A stretch of 64,000 bases of DNA from Priestia megaterium NBRC 15308 = ATCC 14581 (GCF_000832985.1 NZ_CP009920.1:1178001-1242000); one strand, 5' to 3'. Counted from the stretch's first letter, positions 37,598 through 46,770 are shown. Notes: generated by a model not told the origin, from the letters alone. A program made the numbers and translations.

Positions 37598-37762
37598 ATG
37601 AAAGTTTATGTTCACGAGAAGCAAATAATTTTGGTCGGTAAAGCATGGGAAATCCAGCAAAAGTTAAAAGAATACGGCGAACAATTTCAGTATGTCGATG
37701 AATGGACGAACGCTATCTCTCAAAATTTTAATTCTTACAAACAAGCAGACTGCAGACACTAA
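37598..37762 (+). CDS. mciZ: MciZ, mother-cell inhibitor of FtsZ, C-terminally extended
   Basis: 54 residues from ATG 37598 (SD TGGGAGGT, 7 nt). It starts MKVYVHEKQIILVGKAWEIQ and continues QKLKEYGEQFQYVDEWTNAI. The core (VLVGKAWEI-KLKEYG-FQYV-W) matches B. subtilis MciZ, a 40-residue peptide made under SigE that caps FtsZ filaments. This copy has about 14 more residues (SQNFNSYKQADCRH). A longer in-frame ORF exists upstream but overlaps nudF and has no SD. Neighbours nudF and yqkF are as in B. subtilis. Confidence 0.88.
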   Translation: MKVYVHEKQIILVGKAWEIQQKLKEYGEQFQYVDEWTNAISQNFNSYKQADCRH

Positions 37763-37856
37763 TTGTGCTGCAGTTTTCTAATCTTCTTATTTGAGTTTCC
37801 CTCTATCATAGCGCTACAATAGATAGAAACAAGTAAAAAATAAGGAGTGACATATA

Positions 37857-38783
37857 GTGACATATATGGAAAAAAGACACTTAGGTACTTCAGACTTGCT
37901 TGTCAGTACATTAGGTTTAGGGTGCATGTCTCTTGGAACGGAACAAAAACACGCTGTCAATATGATTGATGAAGCTCTCGAATATGGCATTAATTATTTC
38001 GATACAGCAGATTTATATGATTTTGGCTTAAACGAGGAGTTTGTGGGACAAGCCCTAAAAAAACGCAGAAATGATATTATTTTAGCCACAAAAGTGGGGA
38101 ATCGCTGGAATGATGCAAAAGACAGCTGGACATGGGATCCGTCTAAAGCTTATATAAAAGAAGAAGTAAAAGAAAGCCTGCGCCGTCTTCAAACAGATTA
38201 CATCGATTTATATCAACTGCACGGAGGAACCGTTGAAGACAATATTGAGGAAACGATTGAAGCATTTGAAGAATTAAAACAAGAAGGCGTCATTCGCTAC
38301 TATGGCATTTCATCTATCCGCCCAAATGTGATTCGAGAGTATGTGCAAAATTCTTCTATTGTTAGCGTCATGATGCAATACAGCTTGTTAGACAGACGCC
38401 CTGAAGAAAGTGCACTTCCTCTTTTACATGACAACGGCATTAGCGTTGTAGCCCGAGGTCCAGTAGCCAAAGGGCTGCTAACCGAAAAAGGAGAGCAAAA
38501 ACTTGCTGCATTCGAGGGCAAGGGCTATTTAGATTATAGCGGTACGGAATTAGCAAAAACGCTAGAAGAATTTCGTCACGTACGACCAACTTACTCTCTA
38601 AACTCAACTGCACTTCAATACTGTTTAGCTAATCCTGCGGTAGCCTCAGTTGTAGCAGGAGCAAGCTCTTCTTCACAGCTTCGCGAAAACGTCAAAGCTG
38701 TCGAGACCTCCCCGCTACAGCCTACTGAAGTTAACAAGCTGCAATCGATCTTTAAAACAAATCAATATGAAGCTCACCGTTAA
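37857..38783 (+). CDS. yqkF: Aldo/keto reductase YqkF
   Basis: 308 residues, AKR fold: LGTSDLLVSTLGLGCMSLG, FDTADLYDFGLNEEFVGQAL (Asp/Tyr of the tetrad), TKVGNRW (Lys), YQLHGG (His). NADPH-dependent carbonyl reduction; substrate unknown. GTG start with AAGGAG at 9 nt; the ATG three codons later is too far from the SD. Confidence 0.92.
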   Translation: MTYMEKRHLGTSDLLVSTLGLGCMSLGTEQKHAVNMIDEALEYGINYFDTADLYDFGLNEEFVGQALKKRRNDIILATKVGNRWNDAKDSWTWDPSKAYIKEEVKESLRRLQTDYIDLYQLHGGTVEDNIEETIEAFEELKQEGVIRYYGISSIRPNVIREYVQNSSIVSVMMQYSLLDRRPEESALPLLHDNGISVVARGPVAKGLLTEKGEQKLAAFEGKGYLDYSGTELAKTLEEFRHVRPTYSLNSTALQYCLANPAVASVVAGASSSSQLRENVKAVETSPLQPTEVNKLQSIFKTNQYEAHR

Positions 38784-38821
38784 AAAATAAAAGCGCCTTT
38801 ACCGGCGCTTTTATTTTTTAA
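38783..38821. terminator. Bidirectional terminator yqkF / yqkE
   Basis: AAAAAATAAAAGCGCC TTTACC GGCGCTTTTATTTTTT between convergent genes. Confidence 0.92.
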
Positions 38822-39059
38822 ACTCGGACCAGTTCATATCACTTTCATTTAACAGTTCTTCAAACGATTTATTTTTTTCTTTTTCTTTTCGAATTCGAGC
38901 AGCTTCTTTACGCTCTGTTTCTTTCTGCTCTTCTTCTTTTAAAGAAAGCGCCTGTTTTTTAGCTTGAAGCTGTTTTAATAAGCTATCATTTAGCTGATCT
39001 TTGATACTAAGCTGATCACTTTGTTTTTGTGCTGATTGTTTTTGCTTTTTTTTAGCCAT
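38811..39059 (-). CDS. yqkE: YqkE-like small charged protein (DUF3886)
   Basis: 82 residues, very rich in Lys/Glu/Gln with predicted helical coiled-coil (about 20-65) and C-terminal FEELLNESDMNWSEFKK. No membrane segment. ATG 39059 chosen over the preceding GTG (GGGGGAA at 7 nt). Function unknown; conserved next to yqkF. Confidence 0.82.
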   Translation of the reverse strand: MAKKKQKQSAQKQSDQLSIKDQLNDSLLKQLQAKKQALSLKEEEQKETERKEAARIRKEKEKNKSFEELLNESDMNWSEFKK

Positions 39060-39123
39060 CACAATTCCCCCGCTACTTTAATTGAGAGATATTGTATCAT
39101 ATTCTTGCTTTTGTTACCAAAAA

Positions 39124-39792
39124 TCAAAATGCATCTAGTTTTACATGTTCATCAATGATTAAAGTTGGCTCTGTAGATTGTTGAATATCTTCTACCGTAT
39201 AACCTTTCGCTACTTCGACAAGTTTTAGGCCTTCTGCCGTAATATCAATGACCGCTCGATCTGTAATAATACGATCTACTACCTCTTTTCCTGTCAGAGG
39301 GAGAGTGCACTCATTTAAGATTTTAGGTTGGTCTTTTCTCGTCACATGTTCCATAATGACAATGATGCGCTGCGCTCCATGAACTAAATCCATTGCACCG
39401 CCCATTCCTTTAATCATTTTCCCAGGAATCATCCAGTTAGCCAAGTCACCAGTTTTTGAGACTTCCATGCCTCCTAAAATCGCAATATTAATATGCCCTC
39501 CGCGAATCATGCCAAACGATTCAGCACTGTCGAAGTAAGAAGCCCCTTTTGTCGCCGTGACGGTTTCTTTACCTGCATTAATTAAATCAGGATCTACTTC
39601 TCCTTCTTTCGGATATGGTCCAATGCCTAACAGACCGTTTTCGGACTGAAGCACCACCGTTTTATTATCTGAGATATGATTAGCCACAAGCGTTGGAATA
39701 CCAATTCCAAGGTTTACATAAAATCCGTCCAAAATTTCTTTTTCAGCACGTTTTGCAATTCGCTCTCTCACGTTCACGCCGTTTTCAATCAT
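39124..39792 (-). CDS. scoB: 3-oxoacid (succinyl-CoA) CoA-transferase subunit B
   Basis: 222 residues, CoA-transferase family I beta subunit: [16 protein letters not shown] and [13 protein letters not shown] with the catalytic glutamate in SENG. Transfers CoA from succinyl-CoA to acetoacetate with ScoA. 20 nt downstream of scoA. Confidence 0.94.
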   Translation of the reverse strand: MIENGVNVRERIAKRAEKEILDGFYVNLGIGIPTLVANHISDNKTVVLQSENGLLGIGPYPKEGEVDPDLINAGKETVTATKGASYFDSAESFGMIRGGHINIAILGGMEVSKTGDLANWMIPGKMIKGMGGAMDLVHGAQRIIVIMEHVTRKDQPKILNECTLPLTGKEVVDRIITDRAVIDITAEGLKLVEVAKGYTVEDIQQSTEPTLIIDEHVKLDAF

Positions 39793-39812
39793 GAAAAATC
39801 TCTCCCCTTTTG

Positions 39813-40502
39813 TTATTTTTGAACGGTTAAACGCTCAATACGTTTTTCTTGTTCACCAATAATTAACGATTGAACATATACACTAGGTGTGTGGATAATA
39901 TTTGGATCAAGTGAGCCTGTTGAATGAAGTTCCTCCACTTCTGCTATCGTCACTTTTCCTGCTGCTGCAATCATTGGGCTGAAATTGCGCGCTGTCTTGT
40001 TATACACTAAGTTCCCCATATGATCGGCTTTCCAAGCTCTAACCAAACTAAAATCAGCTTTTAACGCCTCTTCTAGTAAATATTCTTTTCCATCAAACAC
40101 GCGAACTTCTTTTCCTTCAGCAATGGGTGTTCCCACTCCCGCTGGTGTATAAAATGCAGGTATGCCCGCTCCGCCGGCGCGAATCTTTTCAGCTAGCGTG
40201 CCTTGAGGTAGCAATTCTACTTCAATTTCTCCTGACAATACTTGTCTTTCAAACTCTTTATTTTCTCCCACGTAAGAACCAATCATCTTTTTAATTTGTT
40301 TGTTTTTCAGAAGCAGTCCAAGTCCCCAGTCGTCTACGCCGCAGTTATTTGAAATTACGGTTAAATCTTTTACCCCTGTTTCAACTAACGCTAAAATCAA
40401 ATTCTCCGGAATTCCACATAAACCAAAACCACCGACCATAATCGTAGCACCGTCGTGAATATCTTTCACCGCTTCTTTAAACGACGTATGTACTTGTTTC
40501 AT
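39813..40502 (-). CDS. scoA: 3-oxoacid (succinyl-CoA) CoA-transferase subunit A
   Basis: 229 residues, alpha subunit: [51 protein letters not shown]. Pairs with ScoB. A cre site and SigA-like promoter lie upstream, so the operon is probably carbon-catabolite controlled. Confidence 0.94.
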   Translation of the reverse strand: MKQVHTSFKEAVKDIHDGATIMVGGFGLCGIPENLILALVETGVKDLTVISNNCGVDDWGLGLLLKNKQIKKMIGSYVGENKEFERQVLSGEIEVELLPQGTLAEKIRAGGAGIPAFYTPAGVGTPIAEGKEVRVFDGKEYLLEEALKADFSLVRAWKADHMGNLVYNKTARNFSPMIAAAGKVTIAEVEELHSTGSLDPNIIHTPSVYVQSLIIGEQEKRIERLTVQK

Positions 40503-40526
40503 ACATAACCACCCCTTCGTTATTTT

Positions 40527-40540
40527 TGAAAACGCTTTCT
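40527..40540 (-). promoter_or_regulatory. cre (CcpA-binding) site of scoAB
   Basis: AGAAAGCGTTTTCA on the minus strand fits WGWAARCGYTWWCA. It lies just downstream of the candidate -10 (TATAAT, 40551-40546). Confidence 0.75.
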
Positions 40541-40545
40541 AATCT

Positions 40546-40574
40546 ATTATAAAAGATTTTTATTTCTTTTTAAA
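40546..40574 (-). promoter_or_regulatory. Candidate SigA promoter of scoAB
   Basis: TTTAAA (40574-40569), 17 nt, TATAAT (40551-40546) on the minus strand, directly followed by the cre site. Confidence 0.6.
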
Positions 40575-40650
40575 TATATATATAACTGAAAATTATAATT
40601 TAATCATTTTTTTGTCAAAAAAGTTATATTACTAGACAAATTAAAGGAAA

Positions 40651-40700
40651 AACAAAAACGCCACGAGTTCCAAAGCTGTATGTTTGGAATCTGTGGCGTT
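40651..40700 (-). terminator. Terminator of the thiolase gene
   Basis: AACGCCAC and TTCCAAA pair with TTTGGAA and GTGGCGTT, then TTTTTG, on the minus strand. It separates the thiolase from scoAB. Confidence 0.88.
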
Positions 40701-40737
40701 GTGATATAGCTTTAATGTTTGTTAAAACTATATCAAA

Positions 40738-41925
40738 TTAAGGACGTTCAACGATTGTTGCAACGCCTTGGCCTCCGCCAATACATAACGTTGCTAACCC
40801 AAGTTTTGCGTCGCGTTTTTGCATTTCATGAATAAGTGAAACTAGGACACGTGTACCACTTGCACCAATAGGATGTCCAAGCGCAATTGCTCCACCGTTT
40901 ACATTTAAAATATCATGATTAAATTGAAGTTCACGATCCACAGCGATTGACTGTGCAGCGAATGCTTCGTTCGCTTCTACTAATTGAACATCTTCTAATG
41001 AAACAGCAGCTTTTTCCAGCGCCTTTTTCACTGCGCTTACAGGACCGATTCCCATAATGCTTGGGTCTACTCCGGCAGTTGCATTACTTTTAATTGACAC
41101 TAATGGTGTTAGGCCTAACTCGTCTGCTTTTTTACGGCTCATTACCACTACTGCCGCTGCACCGTCATTGATACCAGATGCATTACCAGCTGTTACAGAA
41201 CCGTCTTTTTTGAAGGCAGGACGTAGTTTCCCTAAGCTTTCAGCCGTTGTGCCTGCGCGCGGGAACTCATCTTGTTCAAAAATAGTTACTTGACCTTTTC
41301 TTCCAGGCACTTCTACTGGCACGATTTCATCTTTAAAACGACCAGATTGAATAGCTGCTTCTGCTTTTTGCTGACTTGAAGCTGCAAACGCATCTTGTTC
41401 GTCACGAGTAATTTCATATTTATCACACAGATTTTCAGCTGTAACGCCCATATGGTAGTCATTAAATGCACACCATAATCCATCTTGAATCATGCTGTCA
41501 ACTACTTTTTGGTCGCCCATTTTAAACCCGTTGCGTGCATTTTTTAATAAGTATGGTGCTTGGCTCATGTTTTCCATTCCACCAGCAACAATCACATCAG
41601 CATCCCCAGCAAGAATCGCTTGTGTAGCGAGATGTACTGCTTTTAGTCCTGATCCGCATACTTTATTGATGGTTAATGCTGAAACAGTTTCAGGTAAACC
41701 TGCTGCTAAAGTTGCTTGTCGTGCTGGATTTTGTCCTAAACCTGCTTGTAAGACATTTCCCATAATAACTTCATCTACTTCGTTTGCTGATACCCCTGCT
41801 TTGTTTAAAGCTTCTTTAATTACAGTACCACCTAAAGTTGTTGCGGATACATTTTGTAAGCTTCCCCCAAAGCTGCCGATTGCTGTACGTACAGCGCTTA
41901 CAATGACTACTTCTGTTTGACCCAT
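40738..41925 (-). CDS. Acetyl-CoA C-acetyltransferase (thiolase)
   Basis: 395 residues. Nucleophile Cys in [14 protein letters not shown] (about residue 88), [22 protein letters not shown] and final CIGGGQGVA, the full thiolase II set. Condenses or cleaves acetoacetyl-CoA. With scoAB downstream and HMG-CoA lyase divergent it forms an acetoacetate-handling cluster. mmgA-, thlA- or phaA-like; I cannot choose the symbol from sequence alone. Confidence 0.93.
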   Translation of the reverse strand: MGQTEVVIVSAVRTAIGSFGGSLQNVSATTLGGTVIKEALNKAGVSANEVDEVIMGNVLQAGLGQNPARQATLAAGLPETVSALTINKVCGSGLKAVHLATQAILAGDADVIVAGGMENMSQAPYLLKNARNGFKMGDQKVVDSMIQDGLWCAFNDYHMGVTAENLCDKYEITRDEQDAFAASSQQKAEAAIQSGRFKDEIVPVEVPGRKGQVTIFEQDEFPRAGTTAESLGKLRPAFKKDGSVTAGNASGINDGAAAVVVMSRKKADELGLTPLVSIKSNATAGVDPSIMGIGPVSAVKKALEKAAVSLEDVQLVEANEAFAAQSIAVDRELQFNHDILNVNGGAIALGHPIGASGTRVLVSLIHEMQKRDAKLGLATLCIGGGQGVATIVERP

Positions 41926-42033
41926 GTCGAAAACCTCTCCTTACTGTTTGATTACTGTGATTAACTGTCACCTGTATTAATTTCGACATCGCTTGCGAAA
42001 TTCCTCTTTTTTTGTAAAAATTTATAATTTTTA

Positions 42034-42061
42034 TTGAATTTTAATTTTTTAGAATTAAAAT
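42034..42061 (+). promoter_or_regulatory. Candidate promoter of the HMG-CoA lyase gene
   Basis: TTGAAT (42034-42039), 16 nt, TAAAAT (42056-42061), immediately upstream of a cre site. Confidence 0.4.
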
Positions 42062-42068
42062 AAATATT

Positions 42069-42082
42069 AGTAAGCGTTTACA
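42069..42082 (+). promoter_or_regulatory. cre (CcpA-binding) site of the HMG-CoA lyase gene
   Basis: AGTAAGCGTTTACA is an almost perfect cre, located between the candidate -10 and the SD. Confidence 0.8.
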
Positions 42083-42102
42083 ATGTAGGAGGAGAGCGGT
42101 TT

Positions 42103-42999
42103 ATGGGATTTCCTGAAAAAGTAACAATTATAGAAGTTGGTCCACGAGATGGCCTTCAAAATGAAAAAAATTTTGTTCCAACTGAAAAAAAAATTAATTT
42201 TATCAAAAAATTAAAAGAAGCTGGACTATCCGAAATCGAAATTACATCCTTTGTTTCTCCAAAATGGGTTCCTCAAATGAAAGATGCTTCTACTGTTGCA
42301 GATACATTTCAGCCTGATACATGTCGAAACATTGTGCTTGTGCCGAACCAAAAAGGCTTGGAAAAAGCACTGCAAGCTAATTGCCGCTCCGTTGCGCTGT
42401 TTATTGGCGTAAGCAATACCTTTAATCAAAAAAATATTAACAAAAACACCAAAGAAGCTGTACAAACGCTGCTTCCTCTCATTCAGCAGCTCAAGCAGCA
42501 AGAATGTTTTATTCGAACTTGCATTTCCACCGCCTTTTATTGCCCGTATGAAGGAAAAATACATGAACGCGACGTGCTGGCCCTTTGCGAAAGCTTTGTG
42601 AAGGCTGGAGTGAATGAGCTAAGCGTTGCTGATACAATTGGCATGGCAAACCCTAAAGATGTATTTTCACTTTTCTCGAAATTAAAACAAAACTTTCCCC
42701 ACACGCTACTTGCTGCGCACTTTCACGATACGAGAGGATTAGCCATTGCAAATATCTATGCAGCTCTGCAAGCCGGTATTAACAGGTTCGATTCATCCGC
42801 TGGGGGGTTAGGTGGATGTCCATTCGCTAAGGGAGCAACGGGAAACGTAGCTACGGAAGATCTCGTCTTTATGCTTCATGAAATGGATATTTCCACTTCT
42901 ATTAATGAAGAAAAGCTGCTCGAAGCGGTCGCTTTTATCGCTCCTCACATTTCAAGACCGATTGAAAGCAAGCAATACTCTTTATTTGCACAGCGTTAA
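42103..42999 (+). CDS. Hydroxymethylglutaryl-CoA lyase (YngG-like)
   Basis: 298 residues, HMGL-like TIM barrel: EVGPRDGLQNEKNFVPT (metal/substrate), ISTAFYCPYEG, AAHFHDTRGLAIAN (metal His) and the active-site cysteine loop SSAGGLGGCPFAKGATGN. Cleaves HMG-CoA to acetoacetate and acetyl-CoA in leucine breakdown. SD AGGAGGAG. No other leucine-catabolic gene is adjacent. Confidence 0.93.
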   Translation: MGFPEKVTIIEVGPRDGLQNEKNFVPTEKKINFIKKLKEAGLSEIEITSFVSPKWVPQMKDASTVADTFQPDTCRNIVLVPNQKGLEKALQANCRSVALFIGVSNTFNQKNINKNTKEAVQTLLPLIQQLKQQECFIRTCISTAFYCPYEGKIHERDVLALCESFVKAGVNELSVADTIGMANPKDVFSLFSKLKQNFPHTLLAAHFHDTRGLAIANIYAALQAGINRFDSSAGGLGGCPFAKGATGNVATEDLVFMLHEMDISTSINEEKLLEAVAFIAPHISRPIESKQYSLFAQR

Positions 43000-43067
43000 A
43001 AATTAGGTTTTTATGAGAGCGATGCTATAATAAATAATAGCTATATTAACAAAAGGAGCCGCTAATC

Positions 43068-43979
43068 ATGAAAAAATGGCTATTATTAATAGGAAGTGTT
43101 TTCGGAGCATTTGCCGCTCTTGGCATCTTTTTTACAAATCAAATGATGTACATCCGTAAAAAGACCGACAAAGTTATTATTGACCGCGATACGGAAGATG
43201 GCTTTTATGATGAGAAAGTCTATAGCACTCTTCCTAAAGAAGCATTTGTGCTTCCTTCTTCTCTAGGCTATAACATAGCTGGGACCGTTATTAAACAATA
43301 CGAAAACAACCGATTTATGATTCTTTCGCACGGAGTTACAGTTCATTCACTGAACTCTATGAAATATGCTCGGCTTTTTCTAAAGCTTGGATGGAACGTC
43401 GTTCTTTATGATCATCGCCGCCACGGCAAGTCTGAAGGGAAAACAACGAGCTACGGCTATTATGAAAAACTGGACCTTCAATCCGTTGTTCACTGGGTAA
43501 AAGAACAATTCGGTTCAACTATTTCCCTCGGGATTCACGGGGAATCTATGGGAGCTGCGACCACTCTTTTGTATGCTGGAATGGAAGACGGAGCTGATTT
43601 TTATATTGTCGACTGCCCTTTTTCTGACTTAGAAGAACTTCTTGCCTATCGCTTAAAACAAGATTTCCACTTACCAAAACAGCTTGTGATGCCAGCAGCT
43701 AATATTATTTTAAAATGGCGAGAAGGCTACTCATTTAAAGACGTATCACCTATTTCAGTCGTAGATCAAATCAAACATCCTGTTCTGTTTATCCATAGTA
43801 AAGAAGATGACTATATTCTTCCTAAAATGACGGAGCAGCTGCATGCCAAAAAAATGGGAGCAAAACGGATGTATTTAGCACCTGTAGGCACTCATGCCCG
43901 CTCGTATGCTGATAATCCAGAGGAATATGAACAAGTTATTGAATCATTTTTAGAAAAAATACAAAAAGAAGCGCTTTAA
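43068..43979 (+). CDS. yqkD: Alpha/beta hydrolase YqkD
   Basis: 303 residues. N-terminal membrane anchor (about 3-23), alpha/beta hydrolase with oxyanion SHGVTVHS, nucleophile elbow GIHGESMGAA (Ser), Asp in IHSKEDDYIL and His in VGTHARSY. Probably acts outside the membrane; substrate unknown. Confidence 0.88.
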   Translation: MKKWLLLIGSVFGAFAALGIFFTNQMMYIRKKTDKVIIDRDTEDGFYDEKVYSTLPKEAFVLPSSLGYNIAGTVIKQYENNRFMILSHGVTVHSLNSMKYARLFLKLGWNVVLYDHRRHGKSEGKTTSYGYYEKLDLQSVVHWVKEQFGSTISLGIHGESMGAATTLLYAGMEDGADFYIVDCPFSDLEELLAYRLKQDFHLPKQLVMPAANIILKWREGYSFKDVSPISVVDQIKHPVLFIHSKEDDYILPKMTEQLHAKKMGAKRMYLAPVGTHARSYADNPEEYEQVIESFLEKIQKEAL

Positions 43980-43996
43980 AGCGCTTCTTTTGTTTT
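43963..43996. terminator. Bidirectional terminator yqkD / yqkB
   Basis: Perfect palindrome AAAAGAAGCGCTTTAAAGCGCTTCTTTT containing both stop codons. Confidence 0.88.
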
Positions 43997-44314
43997 ATCG
44001 ATAAATGACATGCGCGGATTTAAAATTTGAGAAGGACATTTTAGCATAAACGCATAGGCACTTTCATTGTAGTCAATCGTCATATTATCATCTAAAAATA
44101 CTTGCTTTGTTTTTTCGACAAGAACAGGAACAAAATTCGTCTCAATGATTACATCATCGCTCTCTTTTTCATCAACAATCCATAGCGTCGTTACACCGCT
44201 CACAACACAGCCGCATCCATCTGTATCGTATTTTAATTTTAAATATAGTGAAGAATCTTTCCCGTACTTTTCTTGTACTTTTGCTATCGCTTTATCAGTA
44301 AAGGTAATATTCAT
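43976..44314 (-). CDS. yqkB: YqkB, HesB/IscA-like Fe-S family protein
   Basis: 112 residues, iron-sulfur biosynthesis (HesB/IscA-like) fold of the YqkB group: MNITFTDKAIAKVQEKYGKD, YDTDGCGCVVSG (two Cys), FMLKCPSQIL (third Cys). The order of cysteines differs from canonical A-type carriers, so Fe-S carriage is only inferred. Divergent from the CDGSH gene. Confidence 0.85.
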   Translation of the reverse strand: MNITFTDKAIAKVQEKYGKDSSLYLKLKYDTDGCGCVVSGVTTLWIVDEKESDDVIIETNFVPVLVEKTKQVFLDDNMTIDYNESAYAFMLKCPSQILNPRMSFIDKTKEAL

Positions 44315-44444
44315 TTTCCTTTAACTCCTTTTAAACTAATTGTATAAACAAACGAAAATTGCTTATATAATGAGTATAATACACATCTCGCTTTCATTAA
44401 ACTCTGGCGCTTCATATAGATGTGTACAAAAAGGAGGTTTTTTT

Positions 44445-44660
44445 ATGTCAAAAGTACAAATTAAAGTAATGGATAACGGCTCTTTCCGTGTCACTGGAGA
44501 CGTTGAATTAATTGATGCAGACGGCAACAAATTTGAAACAAAGCCGACATTTTCACTATGCCGATGTGGCCAGTCGCAAAAGATGCCCTTTTGCGACGGA
44601 AATCATAAAGGAAAATTTGACTCTTGTGTGCGCGCTGCAAAAATTTTAGACGAGCAGTAG
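44445..44660 (+). CDS. CDGSH-type iron-sulfur domain protein
   Basis: 71 residues. Motif CRCGQSQKMPFCDGNH (C-x-C-...-C-D-G-x-H) provides the 3Cys-1His ligands of a 2Fe-2S cluster. Start ATG 44445 with AAGGAGG; the longer frame is upstream leader. Soluble. Adjacent to the HesB-like yqkB, suggesting an Fe-S link. Confidence 0.88.
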   Translation: MSKVQIKVMDNGSFRVTGDVELIDADGNKFETKPTFSLCRCGQSQKMPFCDGNHKGKFDSCVRAAKILDEQ

Positions 44661-44708
44661 ATTCATAGAAATACAGCCTTACTGAACGAAACCATTAACG
44701 AAAAACAT

Positions 44709-44741
44709 TGATAACCTGTGGTTAAAGCACAGGTTATTTTC
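44709..44741 (+). terminator. Terminator of the CDGSH gene
   Basis: ATAACCTGTG/CACAGGTTAT stem then TTTCT on the plus strand; it overlaps the yqjQ stop. Confidence 0.7.
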
Positions 44742-45528
44742 TATTAAACGCATCCCCTGCCAATTTCTCTACGAGCCCCGGGGCAAGCTGATACATCTTC
44801 GAGCCTATATTCATCCACTTAGGCAAGTTGACTTCTCGTTTTGGCTTCCCAATAATATTGACCGTTTTTTCAGCTACGTATTGAGGGGTTAACATAAACT
44901 TTTCTACACTTTTTTCATAGTTTCCTGATTGATCTGCTATTGAAAAGAAGTTGGTTTGAATAGGACCTGGATTCACTGCCGTTACATAGATATCTGTTTT
45001 CGCTAATTCCATTCGCAGGCTGTTGGTAAACCCTAGCACGGCATGTTTAGAAGCTGAATAGCCACTGGATTTAGGTGTCGCAAGTTTGCCTGCTTGAGAA
45101 GCAATGTTAATAATATGTCCTTTGTTTTCTTTTAGCATATAAGCTAAAATTTCTTGTGTACATGCAATCAATCCAATAACATTGACTTGAAACATTGAGG
45201 CAATTGTCTTAATCGATGCTTCTTTCACTTCTTCAAATACACCAAAGCCTGCATTATTAATCAGGACATCAACACGCTTAATTTCACTCATCATTTTCTG
45301 AACGACTCTATTGACTTCCTCTACGTTCGCTACGTCAGCTTTGTATATGTAAGAGGTAATCCCATATTTTTGACTAATTTGCTCGGCTACTCGGTGCAGC
45401 TTTTCTTCTGTACGTGCAAGTAAAACGGGGACGCCCCCTCTTTTGGCCACTTCATAAGCTAAATGCTCTCCAAGACCTCCTGAAGCGCCTGTAATCACGA
45501 CATGTTGGTTCTTTAACGAGGATTTCAA
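44734..45528 (-). CDS. yqjQ: Short-chain dehydrogenase/reductase YqjQ
   Basis: 264 residues, SDR: VITGASGGLGEHLA (NAD(P) loop), LINNAGFG, catalytic SGYSASKHA (YxxxK). Substrate unknown. TTG 45528 is chosen because AAAAGGTG lies 8 nt upstream; earlier GTGs at 45561 and 45537 are less well placed. 23 nt downstream of yqjP; same operon. Confidence 0.88.
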   Translation of the reverse strand: MKSSLKNQHVVITGASGGLGEHLAYEVAKRGGVPVLLARTEEKLHRVAEQISQKYGITSYIYKADVANVEEVNRVVQKMMSEIKRVDVLINNAGFGVFEEVKEASIKTIASMFQVNVIGLIACTQEILAYMLKENKGHIINIASQAGKLATPKSSGYSASKHAVLGFTNSLRMELAKTDIYVTAVNPGPIQTNFFSIADQSGNYEKSVEKFMLTPQYVAEKTVNIIGKPKREVNLPKWMNIGSKMYQLAPGLVEKLAGDAFNRK

Positions 45529-45551
45529 ATATAACACACCTTTTTTATAAG

Positions 45552-46508
45552 TTAAGAGCACACAGAATAAATAAGCGTACTTTCTTTTTCATGTGTACTG
45601 ATTTTATTGGCATCTTCTAAAAAATCGAGCTGACCAATTGTTTCAGAAAGAGTTAGCCCTAGTTCTTTTTCATAAATAGTAGGAAAGAGCTGTTTGCAAA
45701 TATCAAACGCTGTTTGAGGACGTTCTTTTATCATGCCAAGCACTTTATCCGCTCGGTCGCTTTGCTTTTGTAACCGCTCTTGTACAAGTTCGCGAACATG
45801 TAACACTTCATCTCCATGACCTGTATAGATACAGTTTATCTCTAAATCAAGCAGACGTCTTAATGAATGATTATATTGAAGAAGCGTTTTAGGTCGCTCG
45901 CCGCTTGGTTTCATAGGAGGTTCAATGAGCGGATTAGATGAAATATGCTTTAACAGTAAATCTCCTCCAATCATAACCGCTGTTCTTTCATTGTATAATG
46001 CAATATGGCTTTGAGCATGACCTGGTACTTCAAGTACTTTCCAACTCTCTAGGTCCGGAATGTAATCTCCTTCCTGCACAGAAGTTGTAAGAGAACGATG
46101 ACATGAATACTTCATTGATGCTTTTAAACGTTTTAAATAAGGGCGAAACCTTTCATCTACGCCGGCTTTCATAAAGTGGTCTTCAAAAAACGCATCGTAC
46201 CACTCAAAAAAATCTGGATTTTGGGAGATCCAAGGCTGATTTTTTGCATGACCGACTATGGCGATATCTTTATGAAAAAAATCAAGCATTCCTACGTGAT
46301 CAGGATGGTGATGAGTTAGGACAACTTGCTTAATATCATCTGGTTTTAATCCTATTTCATTAAGCTTTTCTTTAAATACAGACCACGCCGCCTCCGTTTT
46401 AATACCAGCATCGATTAACGTAACGGTCTGACCTTTTATAACAAAAACATTCACATCTCCTACCGCAAAAGGAGTAGGCAGCACAATTTTATATAATTGC
46501 TCATTCAT
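45552..46508 (-). CDS. yqjP: Metallo-beta-lactamase-fold hydrolase YqjP
   Basis: 318 residues. Metal motif THHHPDHVG (HxHxDH), downstream His in VPGHAQSHIAL and Asp in MIGGDLLL. C-terminal helical domain as in MBL proteins with winged-helix tails. Substrate unknown (glyoxalase II-like family). Operon with yqjQ. Confidence 0.88.
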   Translation of the reverse strand: MNEQLYKIVLPTPFAVGDVNVFVIKGQTVTLIDAGIKTEAAWSVFKEKLNEIGLKPDDIKQVVLTHHHPDHVGMLDFFHKDIAIVGHAKNQPWISQNPDFFEWYDAFFEDHFMKAGVDERFRPYLKRLKASMKYSCHRSLTTSVQEGDYIPDLESWKVLEVPGHAQSHIALYNERTAVMIGGDLLLKHISSNPLIEPPMKPSGERPKTLLQYNHSLRRLLDLEINCIYTGHGDEVLHVRELVQERLQKQSDRADKVLGMIKERPQTAFDICKQLFPTIYEKELGLTLSETIGQLDFLEDANKISTHEKESTLIYSVCS

Positions 46509-46602
46509 CTGTATTTTTGCTCCTTTACCATCGCATTTTCTTTTAAGTTTACACGATTTTTCCTGTTATTTATACAATTGCATTCGTTTTCTGAAAATTA
46601 CA

Positions 46603-46632
46603 TTGACATCCTTCTCTTTTTCATTGCATAAT
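46603..46632 (+). promoter_or_regulatory. Candidate SigA promoter of proI
   Basis: TTGACA (46603-46608), 18 nt, CATAAT (46627-46632); predicted leader about 130 nt. Confidence 0.55.
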
Positions 46633-46708
46633 GACAGAAATATAGTGAAGTTTTATTCATATCTTTAGATAACTATGCATTTTATAAAGAAGAGATACAC
46701 AAACCTTT

Positions 46709-46739
46709 AACAGATACTGAAATCTCAGTATCTGTTTTC
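46709..46739 (+). terminator. Terminator-like hairpin in the proI leader
   Basis: Perfect 12-bp stem AACAGATACTGA / TCAGTATCTGTT with a 4-nt loop, followed by TTC. It lies between the candidate promoter and proI. The U-tract is short, so it could be an attenuator or only a stable leader hairpin. Confidence 0.55.
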
Positions 46740-46770
46740 ATTGGATAGCAAATGACTGGAGGAACTTTTA

